DNA of 64,000 bases. It comes from Eriocheir sinensis (Eukaryota; Arthropoda; Malacostraca; Decapoda; Varunidae). The stretch spans positions 62,001-126,000 of the forward strand of contig NW_026111773.1 of NCBI RefSeq assembly GCF_024679095.1. Direction: 5' to 3'. The position numbers were made by a program, and so were the translations under genes. Every line of letters begins with the position of its first letter. Position 1 is the first letter of the stretch. Positions 17,301 through 30,327 of the stretch are shown here, piece by piece. The notes beneath the pieces were generated by a model. The model was given only the letters and a program-made list of their open reading frames with translations, did no database searches and was not told the origin of the DNA.

Positions 17301-20149
17301 CGCCGAGCACACACACACACAACAACAAACACCACCGCCCGGCACACACACACAACAACAGACACCACCGCCGGGCACACACACACAACAACAGACACCA
17401 CCGCCGGGCACACACACACAACAACAGACACCACCGCCGGGCACACACACACAACAACAAACACCACCGCCGGGCACACACACACACAACAACAGACACC
17501 ACCACAGGGCACACACACACAACAGACACCACCGCCAGGCACACACACACAACAACAGACACCACCGCCAGGCACACACACACAACGACAGACACCACCG
17601 CCGAGCACACTCACACAACAACAGACACCACCGCCGGGTGAACACACACAACAACAAACACCACCGCCGGGAACACACACAGAATAAAAGACACCAACGC
17701 CGGGACCACACACACACCACCAGACACCCCCGCCGGGCACACACCCACAACAACAGACACCACCGCCGGGCACACACACAACAACAGACACCACCGCCGG
17801 GCACACACACACAACAACAGACACCACCGCCGGGCACACACACACACACAACAACAGACACCACCGCCGGGCACACACACACAACAACAGACACCACCGC
17901 CGGGCACACACACACAACAGACACCACCGCCGGGCACACACACACAACAACAGACACCACCGCCGGGCACACACACAACAACAGACACGACCGCCGGGCA
18001 CACACACACAACAACAGACACCACCGCCGAGCACACACATACACCACAACAAACACCACCGCCGGGCACACACACACAACAACAGACACCACCGCCGAGC
18101 ACACACATACACCACAACAAACACCACCGCCGGGCACACACACACAACAACAGACACCACCGCCGGGCACACACACACAACAGACACCACCGCCGGGCAC
18201 ACACACACAACAACAGACACCACCGCCGAGCACACACACACAACAACAGACAACACCGCCGGGCACACACACACAACAAATGACACCACCGCAGGGCACA
18301 CACACACAACAACAGACACCACCGCCGGGCACTCACACACAACAACAGACACCACCGCCGGGCACACACACACAACAACAGACACCACCGCCGGGCACAC
18401 ACGCACAACAACAGACACCACCGCCGGGCACTCACACACAACAACAGACACCACCGCCGGGCACACACAGCAACAGACACCACCGCCGAGCACACACACA
18501 CACACACAACAACAGACACCACCGCCGGGCACTCACACACAACAACAGACACCACCGCCGGGCACACACACACAACAGACACCACCGCTGGGCACACAAC
18601 AACAGACACCACCGCCGGGTACACACACACAACAACAAACACCACCGCCGGGCACACACACACAACAACAAACACCACCGCCGGGCACACACACACAACA
18701 AGAAACACCACCGCCAGGCACACACACACAACAACAGACATCACCGCCGGGCACACACACACAACAACAGACACCACCGCCGGGCACACACACAACAACA
18801 AACACCACCGCCGGGCACACACACACAACAACAAACACCACCGCCGGGCACACACACACAACAACAAAAACAACCGCCGGGCAAAAACACACAACAACAA
18901 ACACCACCGCCGGGCACACACACACAACAACAAACACCACCGCCGGGCACACACACACAACAACAGACACCACCGCCGGGCACACACACACAACAACAGA
19001 CACCACCCCCGGGCTCACACACACAACAACAAACACCACCGCCGGGTACACACACACAACAACAAACACCACCGCCGGGCACACACACACAACAACAAAC
19101 ACCACCGCCGGGCACACACACACAACAACAAACACCACCGCCAGGCACACACACACAACAACAGACACCACCGCCGGGTACACACACACAACAACAGACA
19201 CCACCGCCGGGCACACACACACAACAACAAACACCACCGCCGGGTACACACACAACAACAGACACCAACGCCGGGCACACACACACAACAACAGACACCA
19301 TCACCGGGCACACACACACAACAAACAAACACCACCGCCGGGTACACACACACACAACAACAGACACCACCGAAGGCACACACACACAACAACAGACACC
19401 ACCGCCGGGCAAACACACACACAACAACAGACACCACTAACGGGCACACAAACACAACGACAGACACCACCGCCGTACAAACACCCACAACGACAGACAC
19501 CACCGCCGGGTACACTCACAGAAAAACAGACATCACCGCCGGCCACACACACACAACAACAGACACCACCGCCGGGCACACGCACAAAAACCAAAAATCA
19601 CCGCCGGGTACACACACAGAACAACAGACACCACCGCCGAGCACACACACACATGACAGACACCACCGCTGGGAACACACACAGAACAACAGACACCACC
19701 GCCGAGCACACACACACATGACAGACACCACCACCGGGAACACACACAGAACAACAGACACCACCGCCGGGCACACGCACAAAAACAAAAATCACCGCCG
19801 GGTACCCACACAGAACAACAGACACCACCGCCGAGCACGCACACACACATGACAGACACCACCGCCGGGAACACACACAGAACAACAGACACCACCGCCG
19901 GGCACACGCACAAAAACAAAAATCACCGCCGGGTACACACACAGAACAACAGACACCACCGCCGAGCACACACACACATGACAGACACCACCGCCGGGAA
20001 CACACACAGAACAACAGACACCACCGCCAAGGACACACACACATGACAGACACCTCCGGCGGGAACACACACACAACAACAGACACCACCGCCGAGCACA
20101 CACACACAACAACAGACACCACCGCCGAGCACACACACACAACAACAGA

Positions 20150-20900
20150 CACCACCGCCGGGCACACACACAACAACAGACACCACCGCCGGGCACTCAC
20201 ACACAACAACAGACACCACCGCCGGGCACACACAGCAACAGACACCACCGCCGAGCACACACACACACAACAACAGACACAACCGCCGGGCACTCACACA
20301 CAACAACAGACACCACCGCCGGGCAAACACACACAGCAGACACCACCTCCGGGCACACACACACAACAGACACCACCGCCGGGCACACACAACAACAGAC
20401 ACCACCGCCGGGTACACACACACAACAACAAAAACCACCGCCGGGCACACACACACAACAACAAACACCACCGCCGGGCACACACACACATCAACAAACA
20501 CCACCGCCAGGCACACACACACAAAAACAGACATCACCGCAGGGCACACACACACAACGACAGACACCACCGCCGAGCACACACACACAACAACAGACAC
20601 AACCACCGGGCACACACTCACAACGACAGACACCACCGCCGGGCACACACACAGAACAACAGACACCACCGCCGGGTACACACACAGAACAACAGACACC
20701 ACCGCCGGGCAAACACCCACAACGACAGACACCACCGCCGGGTACACACACACAACAACAGACACCACCGCCGGGAACACACACAGAACAAAAGACACCA
20801 CCGCCGGGTACACACACACAACAACAGACACCACCGCCGAGAACACACACAGAACAACAGACACCACCGCCGGGCACTCACACACAACAACAGACACCAC
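20150..20900. repeat. Higher-order block inside 33-bp array, copy 2
   Basis: This block has the same marker order as 4627-5350, with the CAGCAGACACCACCTCCGG marker near 20334. It lies about 15 kb from the first copy, so the similarity is not simple neighbour-to-neighbour slippage. Confidence 0.7.
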
Positions 20901-22658
20901 CGCCGGGCACACACCCACAACAACAGACACCACCGCCGGGCACACACACAACAACAGACACCACCGCCGGGCACACACACACAACAACAGACACCACCGC
21001 CGGGCACACACACAACAACAGACACCACCGCCGGGCACTCACACACAACAACAGACACCACCGCCGGGCACACACACACAACAACAGACACCACCGCCGG
21101 GCACTCACACACAACAACAGACACCACCGCCGGGCACACACAGCAACAGACACCACCGCCGAGCACACACACACACAACAACAGACACCACCGCCTATCA
21201 CACACACTCAACAACAGACACCACCGCCGGGCACACACACACAACAGACACCACCGCCGGGCACACACACACACAACAGACCCCACCGCCGGCACACACA
21301 ACAACAGACACCAACGCCGGGTACACACACACAACAACAAACACCACCGCCGGGAACACAACCACAACAAACACCACCGCCGGGCACACACACACAACAA
21401 CAAACACCACCGCCAGGCACATACACACAACAACAGACATCACCGCCGGGCACACACACACAACAACACACACCACCGCCGGGCACACACACACAACAAC
21501 AAACACCACCGCCGGGCACACACACGCAACAACAAACACCACCGCCGGGCACACACACAACAACAAACACCACCGCCGGGCACACACACACAACAACAGA
21601 CACCACAGCCGGGCACACACAACAACAGACACCACCGCCGGGCACACACACACAACAACAGACACCACCGCCGGGCACTCACACACAACAACAGACACCA
21701 CCGCCGGTCACACACACAACAACAGACACCACCGCCTGGCACACACACACAACAACAGACACCACCGCCGGGCACTCACACACAACAACAGACACCACCG
21801 CCGTGCACACACAGCAACAGACACCACCGCCGAGCACACACACACACACAACAACAGACACCACCGCCGGGCACTCACACACAACAACAGACACCACCGC
21901 TGGGCACACACACACAACAGACACCACCGCCGGGCACACACACCAAACAGCCACCCCCCCCGGGCACACACAACAACAGACACCACCGCCGGGTACACAC
22001 ACACAACAACAAACACCACCGCCGGGCACAATCACACACAACAACAAACACCACCGCCGGGCACACACACACAACAACAAACACCACCGCCAGGCACATA
22101 CACACAACAACAGACATCACCGCCGGGCACACACACACAACAACAGACACCACCGCCGGGCACACACACACAACACACACACCACCGCCGGGCACACACA
22201 CACACAACAGACACCACCGCTGGGCACACACAACAACAAACACCACCGCCGGGCACACACACACAACAACAAACACCACCGCCGGGCACACACACACAAC
22301 AACAAACACCACCGCCGGGCACACACACACAACAACAAACACCACCGCCGGGCACACACACACAACAACAGACACCACCGCCGGGTACACACACAACAAC
22401 AGACACCACCGCCGGGCACACACACACAACAACAAACACCACCGCCGGGTACACACACACAACAGACACCACTGCCGGGTACACACACAACAACACACAC
22501 CACCGCCCGGCACACACACAACAACAGACACCACCGCCGGGCACACACACACAACAACAGACACCACCGCCGGGCACACACACAACAACAGACACCATCA
22601 CCGGGCACACACATCAACAGACACCACCGCCCACACACACAGAACAACAGACACCACC

Positions 22659-22706
22659 GATGAGCCACACACCCCAGAGAAGTCAGCAACCCTACCCAAC
22701 ATACAG
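22659..22706. repeat. Foreign ~48-bp fragment inside the 33-bp array
   Basis: The segment reads GATGAGCC, a short divergent link, then a 36-bp stretch identical to positions 33446-33481 in the first spacer of the 28-bp array (it begins ACCCCAGAGAAGTCAGC and ends CCAACATACAG). It is bounded on both sides by normal 33-bp units (ACAGACACCACC). It is a piece of the neighbouring satellite lodged in this one. Confidence 0.9.
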
Positions 22707-22799
22707 AACAACAGACACCACCGCCAAGGACACACACACATGACAGACACCACCGCCGGGAACACACACAGAACAACAGACATCACCGCCGAGCACACA

Positions 22800-24720
22800 C
22801 ACAGAACAACAGACACCACCGCCGGGAACACACACAGAACAACAGACACCACCGCCGGGCACACACACACATGACAGACACCACCGCCGGGAACACACAC
22901 AGAACAACAGACACCACCGCCGAGGACACACACACATGACAGACACCACCGCCGGGCACTCACACACAACAACAGACACCACCGCCGGGCACACACACAC
23001 AACAGACACCACCGCCGGGCACACACACACAACAACAGACACCACCGCCGAGTACACACACACAACAACAGACACCACCGCCGGGCACTCACGCACAACA
23101 ACAGACACCACCGCCGGGCACTCACACACAACAACAGACACCACCGCCGGGCACACACAGCAACAGACACCACCGCCGAGCACACACACACACACAACAA
23201 CAGACACAACCGCCGGGCACTCACACACAACAACAGACACCACCGCCATGCAAACACACACAGCAGACACCATCTCCGGGCACACACACACAACAGACAC
23301 CACCGCCGGGCACACACAACAACAGACACCACCGCCGGGTACACACACACAACAACAACAAACACCACCGCCGGGCACACACACACACAACAACAAACAC
23401 CACCACCGGGCACACACACACATCAACAAACACCACCGCCAGGCACACACACACAACAACAGACATCACCGCAGGGCACACACACACAACGACAGACACC
23501 ACCGACGAGCACACACAAACAACAACAGACACAACCACCGGGCACACACTCACAACGACAGACACCACCGCCGGGCAAACACCCACAACGACAGACACCA
23601 CCGCCGGGTACACACACAGAACAACAGACACCACCGCCGGGCAAACACCCACAACGACAGACACCACCGCCGGGTACACACACACAACAACAGACACCAC
23701 CGCCGGGCACACACGCAGAACAAAAGACACCACCGCCGGGTACACACACACAACAACAGACACCAACGCCGAGGACACACACAGAACAACAGACACCACC
23801 GCCGGGCACTCACACACAACAACAGACACCACCGCCGGGCACACACACACAACAACAGACACCACCGCCGGGCACTCACACACAACAACAGACACCACCG
23901 CCGGGCACACACACACAACAACAGACACCACCGCCGGGCACTCACACACAACAACAGACACCACCGCCGGGCACACACACACAACAACAGACACCACCGC
24001 CGGGCACACACACAACAACAGACACCACCGCCGGGCACACACAGCTACAGACACCACCGCCGAGCACACACACACACAACAACAGACACGACCGCCTGTC
24101 ACACACACACAACAACAGACACCACCGCCGGGTACACACACACAACAACAAACACCACCGCCGGGCACACTCACACACAACAACAAACACCACCGCCGGG
24201 CACACACACACAACAACAAACACCACCGCCAGGCACATACATACAACAACAGACATCACCGCCGGGCACACACACACAACAACAGACACCACCGCCGGGC
24301 ACACACACACAACACACACCACCGCCGGGGACACACACACAACAACAAACACCACCCCCGAGCACACACACGCAACAACAACCACCGCCGGCACACACAC
24401 AACAACAAACACCACCGCCGGGCACACACACACAACAACAGACACCACCGCCGGGCACTCACACACAACAACAGACACCACCGCCGGGCACACACACACA
24501 ACAACAGACACCACCGCCGGGCACTCACACACAACAACAGACACCACCGCCGGGCACTCACACACAACAACAGACACCACTGCCGGGCACACACACAACA
24601 ACAGACACCACCGCTGGGCACTCACACACAACAACAGACACCACCGCCGTGCACACACAGCAACAGACACCACCGCCGAGCACACACACACACAACAACA
24701 GACACCACCGCCGAGCACAC
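22800..24720. repeat. 1.92-kb segmental tandem duplication, copy 1
   Basis: The order of unit variants from 22800 matches that from about 24720 almost base for base, at an offset of 1920-1922 bp. Shared rare features include CATGCAAACACACACAGCAG near 23249 and 25169, and a GCTACAG unit at 24044. The GCTACAG unit and the following GACACGACCGCCTGTCAC unit reappear at 31154 and 31197, beyond the LINE, so the second copy continues on the far side of that insertion. Confidence 0.85.
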
Positions 24721-25938
24721 ACACAGAACAACAGACACCACCGCCGGGAACACACACAGAACAACAGACACCACCGCCGGGCACACACACACATGACAGA
24801 CACCACCGCCGGGAACACACACAGAACAACAGACACCACCGCCGAGGACACACACACATGACAGACACCACCGCCGGGCACTCACACACAACAACAGACA
24901 CCACCGCCGGGCACACACACACAACAGACACCACCGCCGGGCACACACACACAACAACAGACACCACCGCCGAGTACACACACACAACAACAGACACCAC
25001 CGCCGGGCACTCACGCACAACAACAGACACCACCGCCGGGCACTCACACACAACAACAGACACCACCGCCGGGCACACACAGCAACAGACACCACCGCCG
25101 AGCACACACACACACACAACAACAGACACAACCGCCGGGCACTCACACACAACAACAGACACCACCGCCATGCAAACACACACAGCAGACACCATCTCCA
25201 GGCACACACACACAACAGACACCACCGCCGGGCACACACAACAACAGACACCACCGCCGGGTACACACACACAACAACAACAAACACCACCGATGGGCAC
25301 ACACACACACAACAACAAACACCACCACCGGGCCCACACACATCAACAAACACCACCGCCAGGCACACACACACAACAACAGACATCACCGCAGGGCACA
25401 CACACACAACGACAGACACCACCGACGAGCACACACAAACAACAACAGACACAACCACCGGGCACACACTCACAACGACAGACACCACCGCCGGGCAAAC
25501 ACCCACAACGACAGACACCACCGCCGGGTACACACACAGAACAACAGACACCACCGCCGGGCAAACACCCACAACGACAGACACCACCGCCGGGTACACA
25601 CACACAACAACAGACACCACCGCCGGGCACACACGCAGAACAAAAGACACCACCGCCGGGTACACACACACAACAACAGACACCAACGCCGAGGACACAC
25701 ACAGAACAACAGACACCACCGCCGGGCACTCACACACAACAACAGACTCCACCGCCGGGCACACACCCACAACAACAGACACCACCGCCGGGCACTCACA
25801 CACAACAACAGACACCACCGCCGGGCACACACACACAACAACAGACACCACCGCCGGGCACTCACACACAACAACAGACACCACCGCCGGGCACTCACAC
25901 ACAACAACAGACACCACCGCCGGGCACACACACACAAC
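24720..25938. repeat. 1.92-kb segmental tandem duplication, copy 2 (left part)
   Basis: This is the left part of the second copy. It is cut at 25938 by the CR1-like LINE and resumes at 31087. Copy 1 around 23990-24050 therefore approximates the uninterrupted site. The match is good except for one extra monomer in copy 2. Confidence 0.85.
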
Positions 25939-25962
25939 ATAAGAACATAAGAACATAAGAAC
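25939..25962 (-). repeat. 8-bp terminal repeat of the CR1-like element
   Basis: Three perfect copies of ATAAGAAC on the + strand (GTTCTTAT in the sense of the element) form its 3' end. An 8-bp tandem terminus in place of poly(A) is characteristic of CR1-group LINEs. Confidence 0.85.
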
Positions 25963-26029
25963 GCAGGAGTCTGCAAGAGGCCGGTAGGCCTGTACGAGGC
26001 AGCTCCTTTGACCCTAAGCTCCCGTGTAT

Positions 26030-28840
26030 CTAACCCCACCTAATATCGCTGTCCATGAATTTATCTAGTCTATTTTTGAATGTGACAATTGTATTGGCAC
26101 TCACCACATGACTGCTAAGCCTATTCCACTCATCCACCACCCTATTAGTAAACCAATTTTTGCCTATGTCCCTGTTGAATCTGAATTTATCCAGTTTAAA
26201 CCCGTTACTTCGTGTCCTACCCGGTTCTTTTACCAACAAAACCTTATGAATGTCTCCCTTATTAAAGCCCTTCATCCATTTATAAACCTCGATCATGTCT
26301 CCACGCACCCTTCGCCTTTCTAGAGAATGCAAGTGACCAGAACTGAACCGCATAGTCAAGATGAGGTCTAACTAATGCTAAATATAGTTTGAGGAAGACT
26401 TCGGGGCTTCTGTTGCTTACGCTCCTTGAAATAAATCCCAGTACCCTATTAGCTCGATTTCTAGCTTGAATGCATTGTGCCCTTGGACGGAGATCAGAGC
26501 TCACTAAGACCCCTAAATCCCTCTCGCACCCAGACCTACTTATGAGAGTGTCATTTAAGCAATAGTTATGTGAGGGGTTGTTCCTACCTACACTCAGAAT
26601 ACTGCACTTCCCTACATTGAACTCCATCTGCCATTTATCCGCCCAGTCATATAATCTCTTGAGTTCACCTTGGAGAATACTAGCGTCCTGATCCGACTCA
26701 ATTACTCTACCGATCTTGGTATCATCTGCAAATTTACTAACATCACTACTAATTCCTGTGTCTAAGTCATTGATATAAATAATAAACAAAAGTGGACCTA
26801 ATACCGAACCTTGTGGGACCCCACTCGTAACACATCCCCAGTCAGATCTTTTACCATTGATTTGCACTCTTTGCTTCCTATTGCTAAGCCACGCCTTGAC
26901 CCAGTTCAAAACTTTACCCTCTACTCCGTGAGCCTGTAATTTAAGCAACAGTCGTTGGTGAGGAACTTTGTCAAACGCTTTACTAAAATCAAGATAGATT
27001 ACATCATAATTTTCATCTCTGTCAACCGCCTCAAATACTTTATTGTAGAAGGACAAGAGATTGGTGAGGCATGACCTACCTTTTGTGAACCCATGCTGCG
27101 AGTCGTGAATTAAGCTATGTTTCTCTAAATTCTCCCGAATGTTCCTGGCTATTATGGACTCCAGCATCTTCCCTATAACCGATGCTAAGCTAATTGGGCG
27201 ATAGTTTGAAGCAACTGACCTGTCCCCCTTTTTAAAAATCGGCGTCACATTAGCTACTTTCCATAGGCTCGGCACAAAGCCAGTATTTACCGACATCTTA
27301 AAGATGTCGGTTAGTGGGTCTCTGATTATATCACCTAGCTCCTTTAATACCCTCGGAAATATCCCGTCAGGACCTGGCGACTTGTTCTTCTTAAGCTTAT
27401 CTATCTCATCCTGAACTACTTGCCTGGTAATGATTATATCCCTCAATTTATCGACATCCCCGCCCTCGTACACCTGAACTCTTTCCGGTATAGTCGTTCG
27501 ATCCTCCTGTGTGAATACTGAAAGGAAGTAGTCGTTCAACAATGTGCTCATATTTTCGTAATTTTCTACTAGCTCCCCTGTGTTTGATTTCAGCGGTCAA
27601 ATTTTCTCCCGTGTTTTTGTTCTATACATCTGAAAGAAGCCCTTAGGATTACTTTTCGCCTCATTTGCTACTTTGATCTCATAGTTCTTTTTTGCTATCC
27701 TGGTGTTTTTCTTAACTAATCTAGATAGTTCGACGTACCGGCCCCTGAGATGTGTTTCCCCATTCTTTATTTTCTGATAAATTCCCTTCTTTAACCCAAT
27801 CTCGTGTTTTAGTCCACGAGTCATCCACTTAGGATCATTGTTTTCTTTTCTAAGTGTTCGCTGTGGTATATGCTGTCCTTGCCCCTCTACTATTACTCTA
27901 ACTAAATTATTGTAAGACATTTCTACCTGGTTCTCCTGGCTCTCCAATCCGCAGTTCTGGCCCTCATGAATCCCTAATTTATCCCAGTTTACCCCTTCAA
28001 GATGTCTTCGAAACCCCTCGTAGTTTGCTTTTCTAAAATCTGGCACTAACACTGGGTTTGGATCGCGGGTTACCGCCCAGTCTAACCTAAAACGAACCGT
28101 TCTGTGATCACTATTTCCTAACTCTCCGCCCACCTCCAACTCACGTAGCAAGTTCCCATTATTGGTTAGGACTAAGTCTAATATGTTATCTCCTCTGGTA
28201 GGCTCAGTAACTACCTGCTTAAGGAAATTATCTTGTATAACTTCAAGAAAGTCCTCGGCTTCCAGGTCACCCACTAGATCTTCCCAGTCTATATTCCTAT
28301 AATTAAAGTCCCCCATTACGCAGACATTTCTACTCATACTCGCCCTGCCAATCTCCTGTAGTAATATACTCGTGTCCTGCCTGTTAAGGTTGGGTGGCCT
28401 CTATATAACTCCTAGAGTTAGTTTTTCTTTCCCTTTGTAAACGTCCACCCAAACTGATTATGAATCCATGTTAGTTTTGACTGAGTTGTTAACTAAACAT
28501 TTAAGTGAGTCTTTAACATATAGCGCAACTCCACCTCCCTTTCTGACCCTTCTGTCTTTGTGAAACATCTGATAACCCGTTATTTCAAATTCTGACCTAA
28601 AATTTCTATTAGCAAAGTCTATCCATGTCTCAGTGATCGCTATTATGTCAAAATTTTCTGAACAAGCTTCACCCCTTAGTAAGTCTATCTTGTTTCTGAG
28701 GCTCCTGCTGTTAGTATAGAAGATTCTTAGCCCGTCCTCTGTTACTCCTCTAGAATTACTTCTAAGCTGCCTGGTTATATTATGAGCTAGATGTCCCCTC
28801 CCATTACTCCTCCCATTGCTCCCATTACTCCTCCCCCCCT
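26030..28840 (-). pseudogene. CR1-like ORF2: endonuclease + reverse transcriptase, disrupted
   Basis: ORF2 would nick target DNA and reverse-transcribe the element's RNA. The endonuclease part (about 28760-27900) shows AITETW, GDFN (just after 28337) and SDH, the usual APE-type catalytic motifs. The reverse transcriptase part, numbered from the ATG at 27551, shows LDFSKAFD (187-194), GVPQGSVLGP (244-253) and FADD (274-277). The frame runs from about 28840 and is broken by in-frame stops: TAA at 28458-28460, TAG at 28401-28403 and TGA at 27597-27599. The two halves around the TGA are in the same frame, so that break is a single substitution. Near 26330-26345 the reading jumps frame directly from QFWS to SLERRR. 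The family normally has a few dozen residues between these points, so a deletion with frameshift is inferred. The end, RNRLSSHVV-like to DSDIRWG, is intact and stops at 26030. Confidence 0.9.
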
Positions 28841-28843
28841 CGC

Positions 28844-30327
28844 CTATACTAAAAAATCCCTCAGGGTACCAAGTGCTCGCTCAAGGGAGTCTGAGAGAGC
28901 CTCAACACCCTTGAACGTCAAGTGTATCCCGTCACGGGCGTAGAGGGCGTCGTTGCCAAAGTGGTCCCAATTGTCGACGAACAGCCACCCATTGCGCTCG
29001 CAGTGCTCAGCAAGTCTGCTGTTCACTGCTATCGCCCTGACAGCCATCCATCGCCAACGCCCTCCTTGGCAGGACGCCACACACTACTGGTGACCCACCA
29101 GCGTCACGTATCCTGCCTAACAATTCTCTAAAACGCCTGAAAAGGTCCTCGCTTGGCACACGAGAAACGTCGTTTCCGCCACAGCTGAGAAAGACAATGG
29201 GGTTCGATCCCTCGCTTGCCATACACGCCTCAATCCTGTCTGATATATGGCCCACCCCTGCCCCTGGGAAACACACCCTCGTCCTGTTCTTATCCTTGGA
29301 GCAAAAATACCTGTCAACATAACGAACCTGACTATCACCAACAACAAGAACCCGACGGTCGGAAGGGGCGCCAGGAGGGTGGGTGAGGGGGTGGGGAGAG
29401 CGGGAAGGGAGGGGAGGGACCTGCTGTGAAGAACGAGGAGAAATTGTGGAAGAGGTGGAAGGTGGAAAGGGGGAGGAGGAGGAGGAAGAAGGAGAAAGGG
29501 AGGGTGAGGTGGTGGAGGGAGGAATGGACGAGGAGAGGGAGGAGGGAGAGGGGGAAAGGGAAGGTAAGGGACAGGTGTTGGAGGGAGGGACGAGCGAGGA
29601 GGCGGAGGACAAGGAGGAGAAAGAGGGAGAGGAGGAGGAGGGTGGACGGGAAGAGGGGAGAGGGGAGACGGAAGAGGAAGGCGAGGAGGAGGAGGCGGAG
29701 GAGGAGGAGAAGGAGAAGGAGGAGGAGGAGGAGGAAGGAGGAGGTGAAAGGGAGAGGAGGTGGGGAGGAGGGACGGACGAGGAGGGAGGAGGAAGAGGGG
29801 AAGGGGGTGAAGGACAGGTGTGGGAGGGAGGACGAGCGAAGAGGCGGAGGACAAGGAGGAGGAAGAGGGAGAGGAGGAGGAGGAGGAGGGTGGGGGAGAG
29901 GGGAGAGGGGGACGGAGGAGGAAGGAGGAGGAGGAGGAGGAGGAGGAAGAGGAGGAAGAAGAGGAGAAGGAGGGGGAAGGGGGAGATCGGAGATGGTCGA
30001 GGAGGAGGAGGAGGAGGATGGGAGGGGCTGCTGTGTGGTTGAAGACAATACTAGAGGGGAGGAGGACGAGGAAGAAGAGGAAGAGGAAGGGGAGGAGGAC
30101 GAGGAAGAAGAGGAAGAGGAAGGGGAGGAGGAGGAGGCGGGGCTTGTTGCTGCTCCACTACCCAGTAAGTGTACCTGGGCGGCGAGAGTCGTAACCCTAT
30201 TCTCTAACTCTATGATCCTCTGATCATCCTTCTGAGTCTTAACGCAGAACCTACAAACGTCCTTGGAAAGAAAGTACTGCTTGGCCATGCGAAGGCCACG
30301 CCCAGAACAACGCTTGAGGGACGTCAT
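28844..30327 (-). pseudogene. CR1-like ORF1 with SGNH-esterase-like domain, frameshifted
   Basis: The likely start is the ATG at 30325-30327 in a CACCATGA context. The first ~60 residues contain paired cysteines (CRFC) and a heptad-like stretch RIIELENRVTTLAAQVHLL, probably a short coiled coil. A long Ser/Pro-rich linker follows (about 30130-29400), encoded by a GGA/GAG-rich tract. The C-terminal part has the SGNH hydrolase blocks GDSQ (block I), GGND (block III) and DGIHLTFKG (the D-x-x-H block). These domains lie in three different frames: one shift falls in the linker and another near 29050. The stop is at 28844-28846, just upstream of the ORF2 frame. Esterase-like ORF1 domains are known from CR1/L2-type LINEs; their role is unsettled, possibly membrane or chaperone related. 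Confidence 0.85.
29510..30010. repeat. Tandemly duplicated purine-rich linker within CR1 ORF1
   Basis: The markers GGACAGGTGTTGGAGGGAGG (near 29570) and GGACAGGTGTGGGAGGGAGG (near 29812), each followed by a shared GAGGCGGAGGACAAGGAGG, show a ~240-bp direct duplication within the GGA-rich linker. The tract from 29400 to 30140 is almost pure purine on the + strand. Confidence 0.75.

Larger units (their letters stand above)
2301..25938. repeat. 33-bp minisatellite, block B (main array)
   Basis: About 23.6 kb of the 33-bp monomer, with many 31-bp and some shorter units. The + strand is built almost entirely from A, C and G; T appears only in variant units such as GGTACACAC, CATGACAG, CACTCACAC and CTGGG. 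Variant units are not randomly mixed. They occur in ordered strings that recur kilobases apart, which is higher-order structure; the main recurrent blocks are listed separately. A 33-bp unit equals 11 codons, giving THTQQQTPPPG, HNNRHHRRAHT or TTTDTTAGHTH on the plus strand and Cys/Val-rich peptides on the minus strand. The 31-bp units shift between these frames, which argues against translation. Confidence 0.95.
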
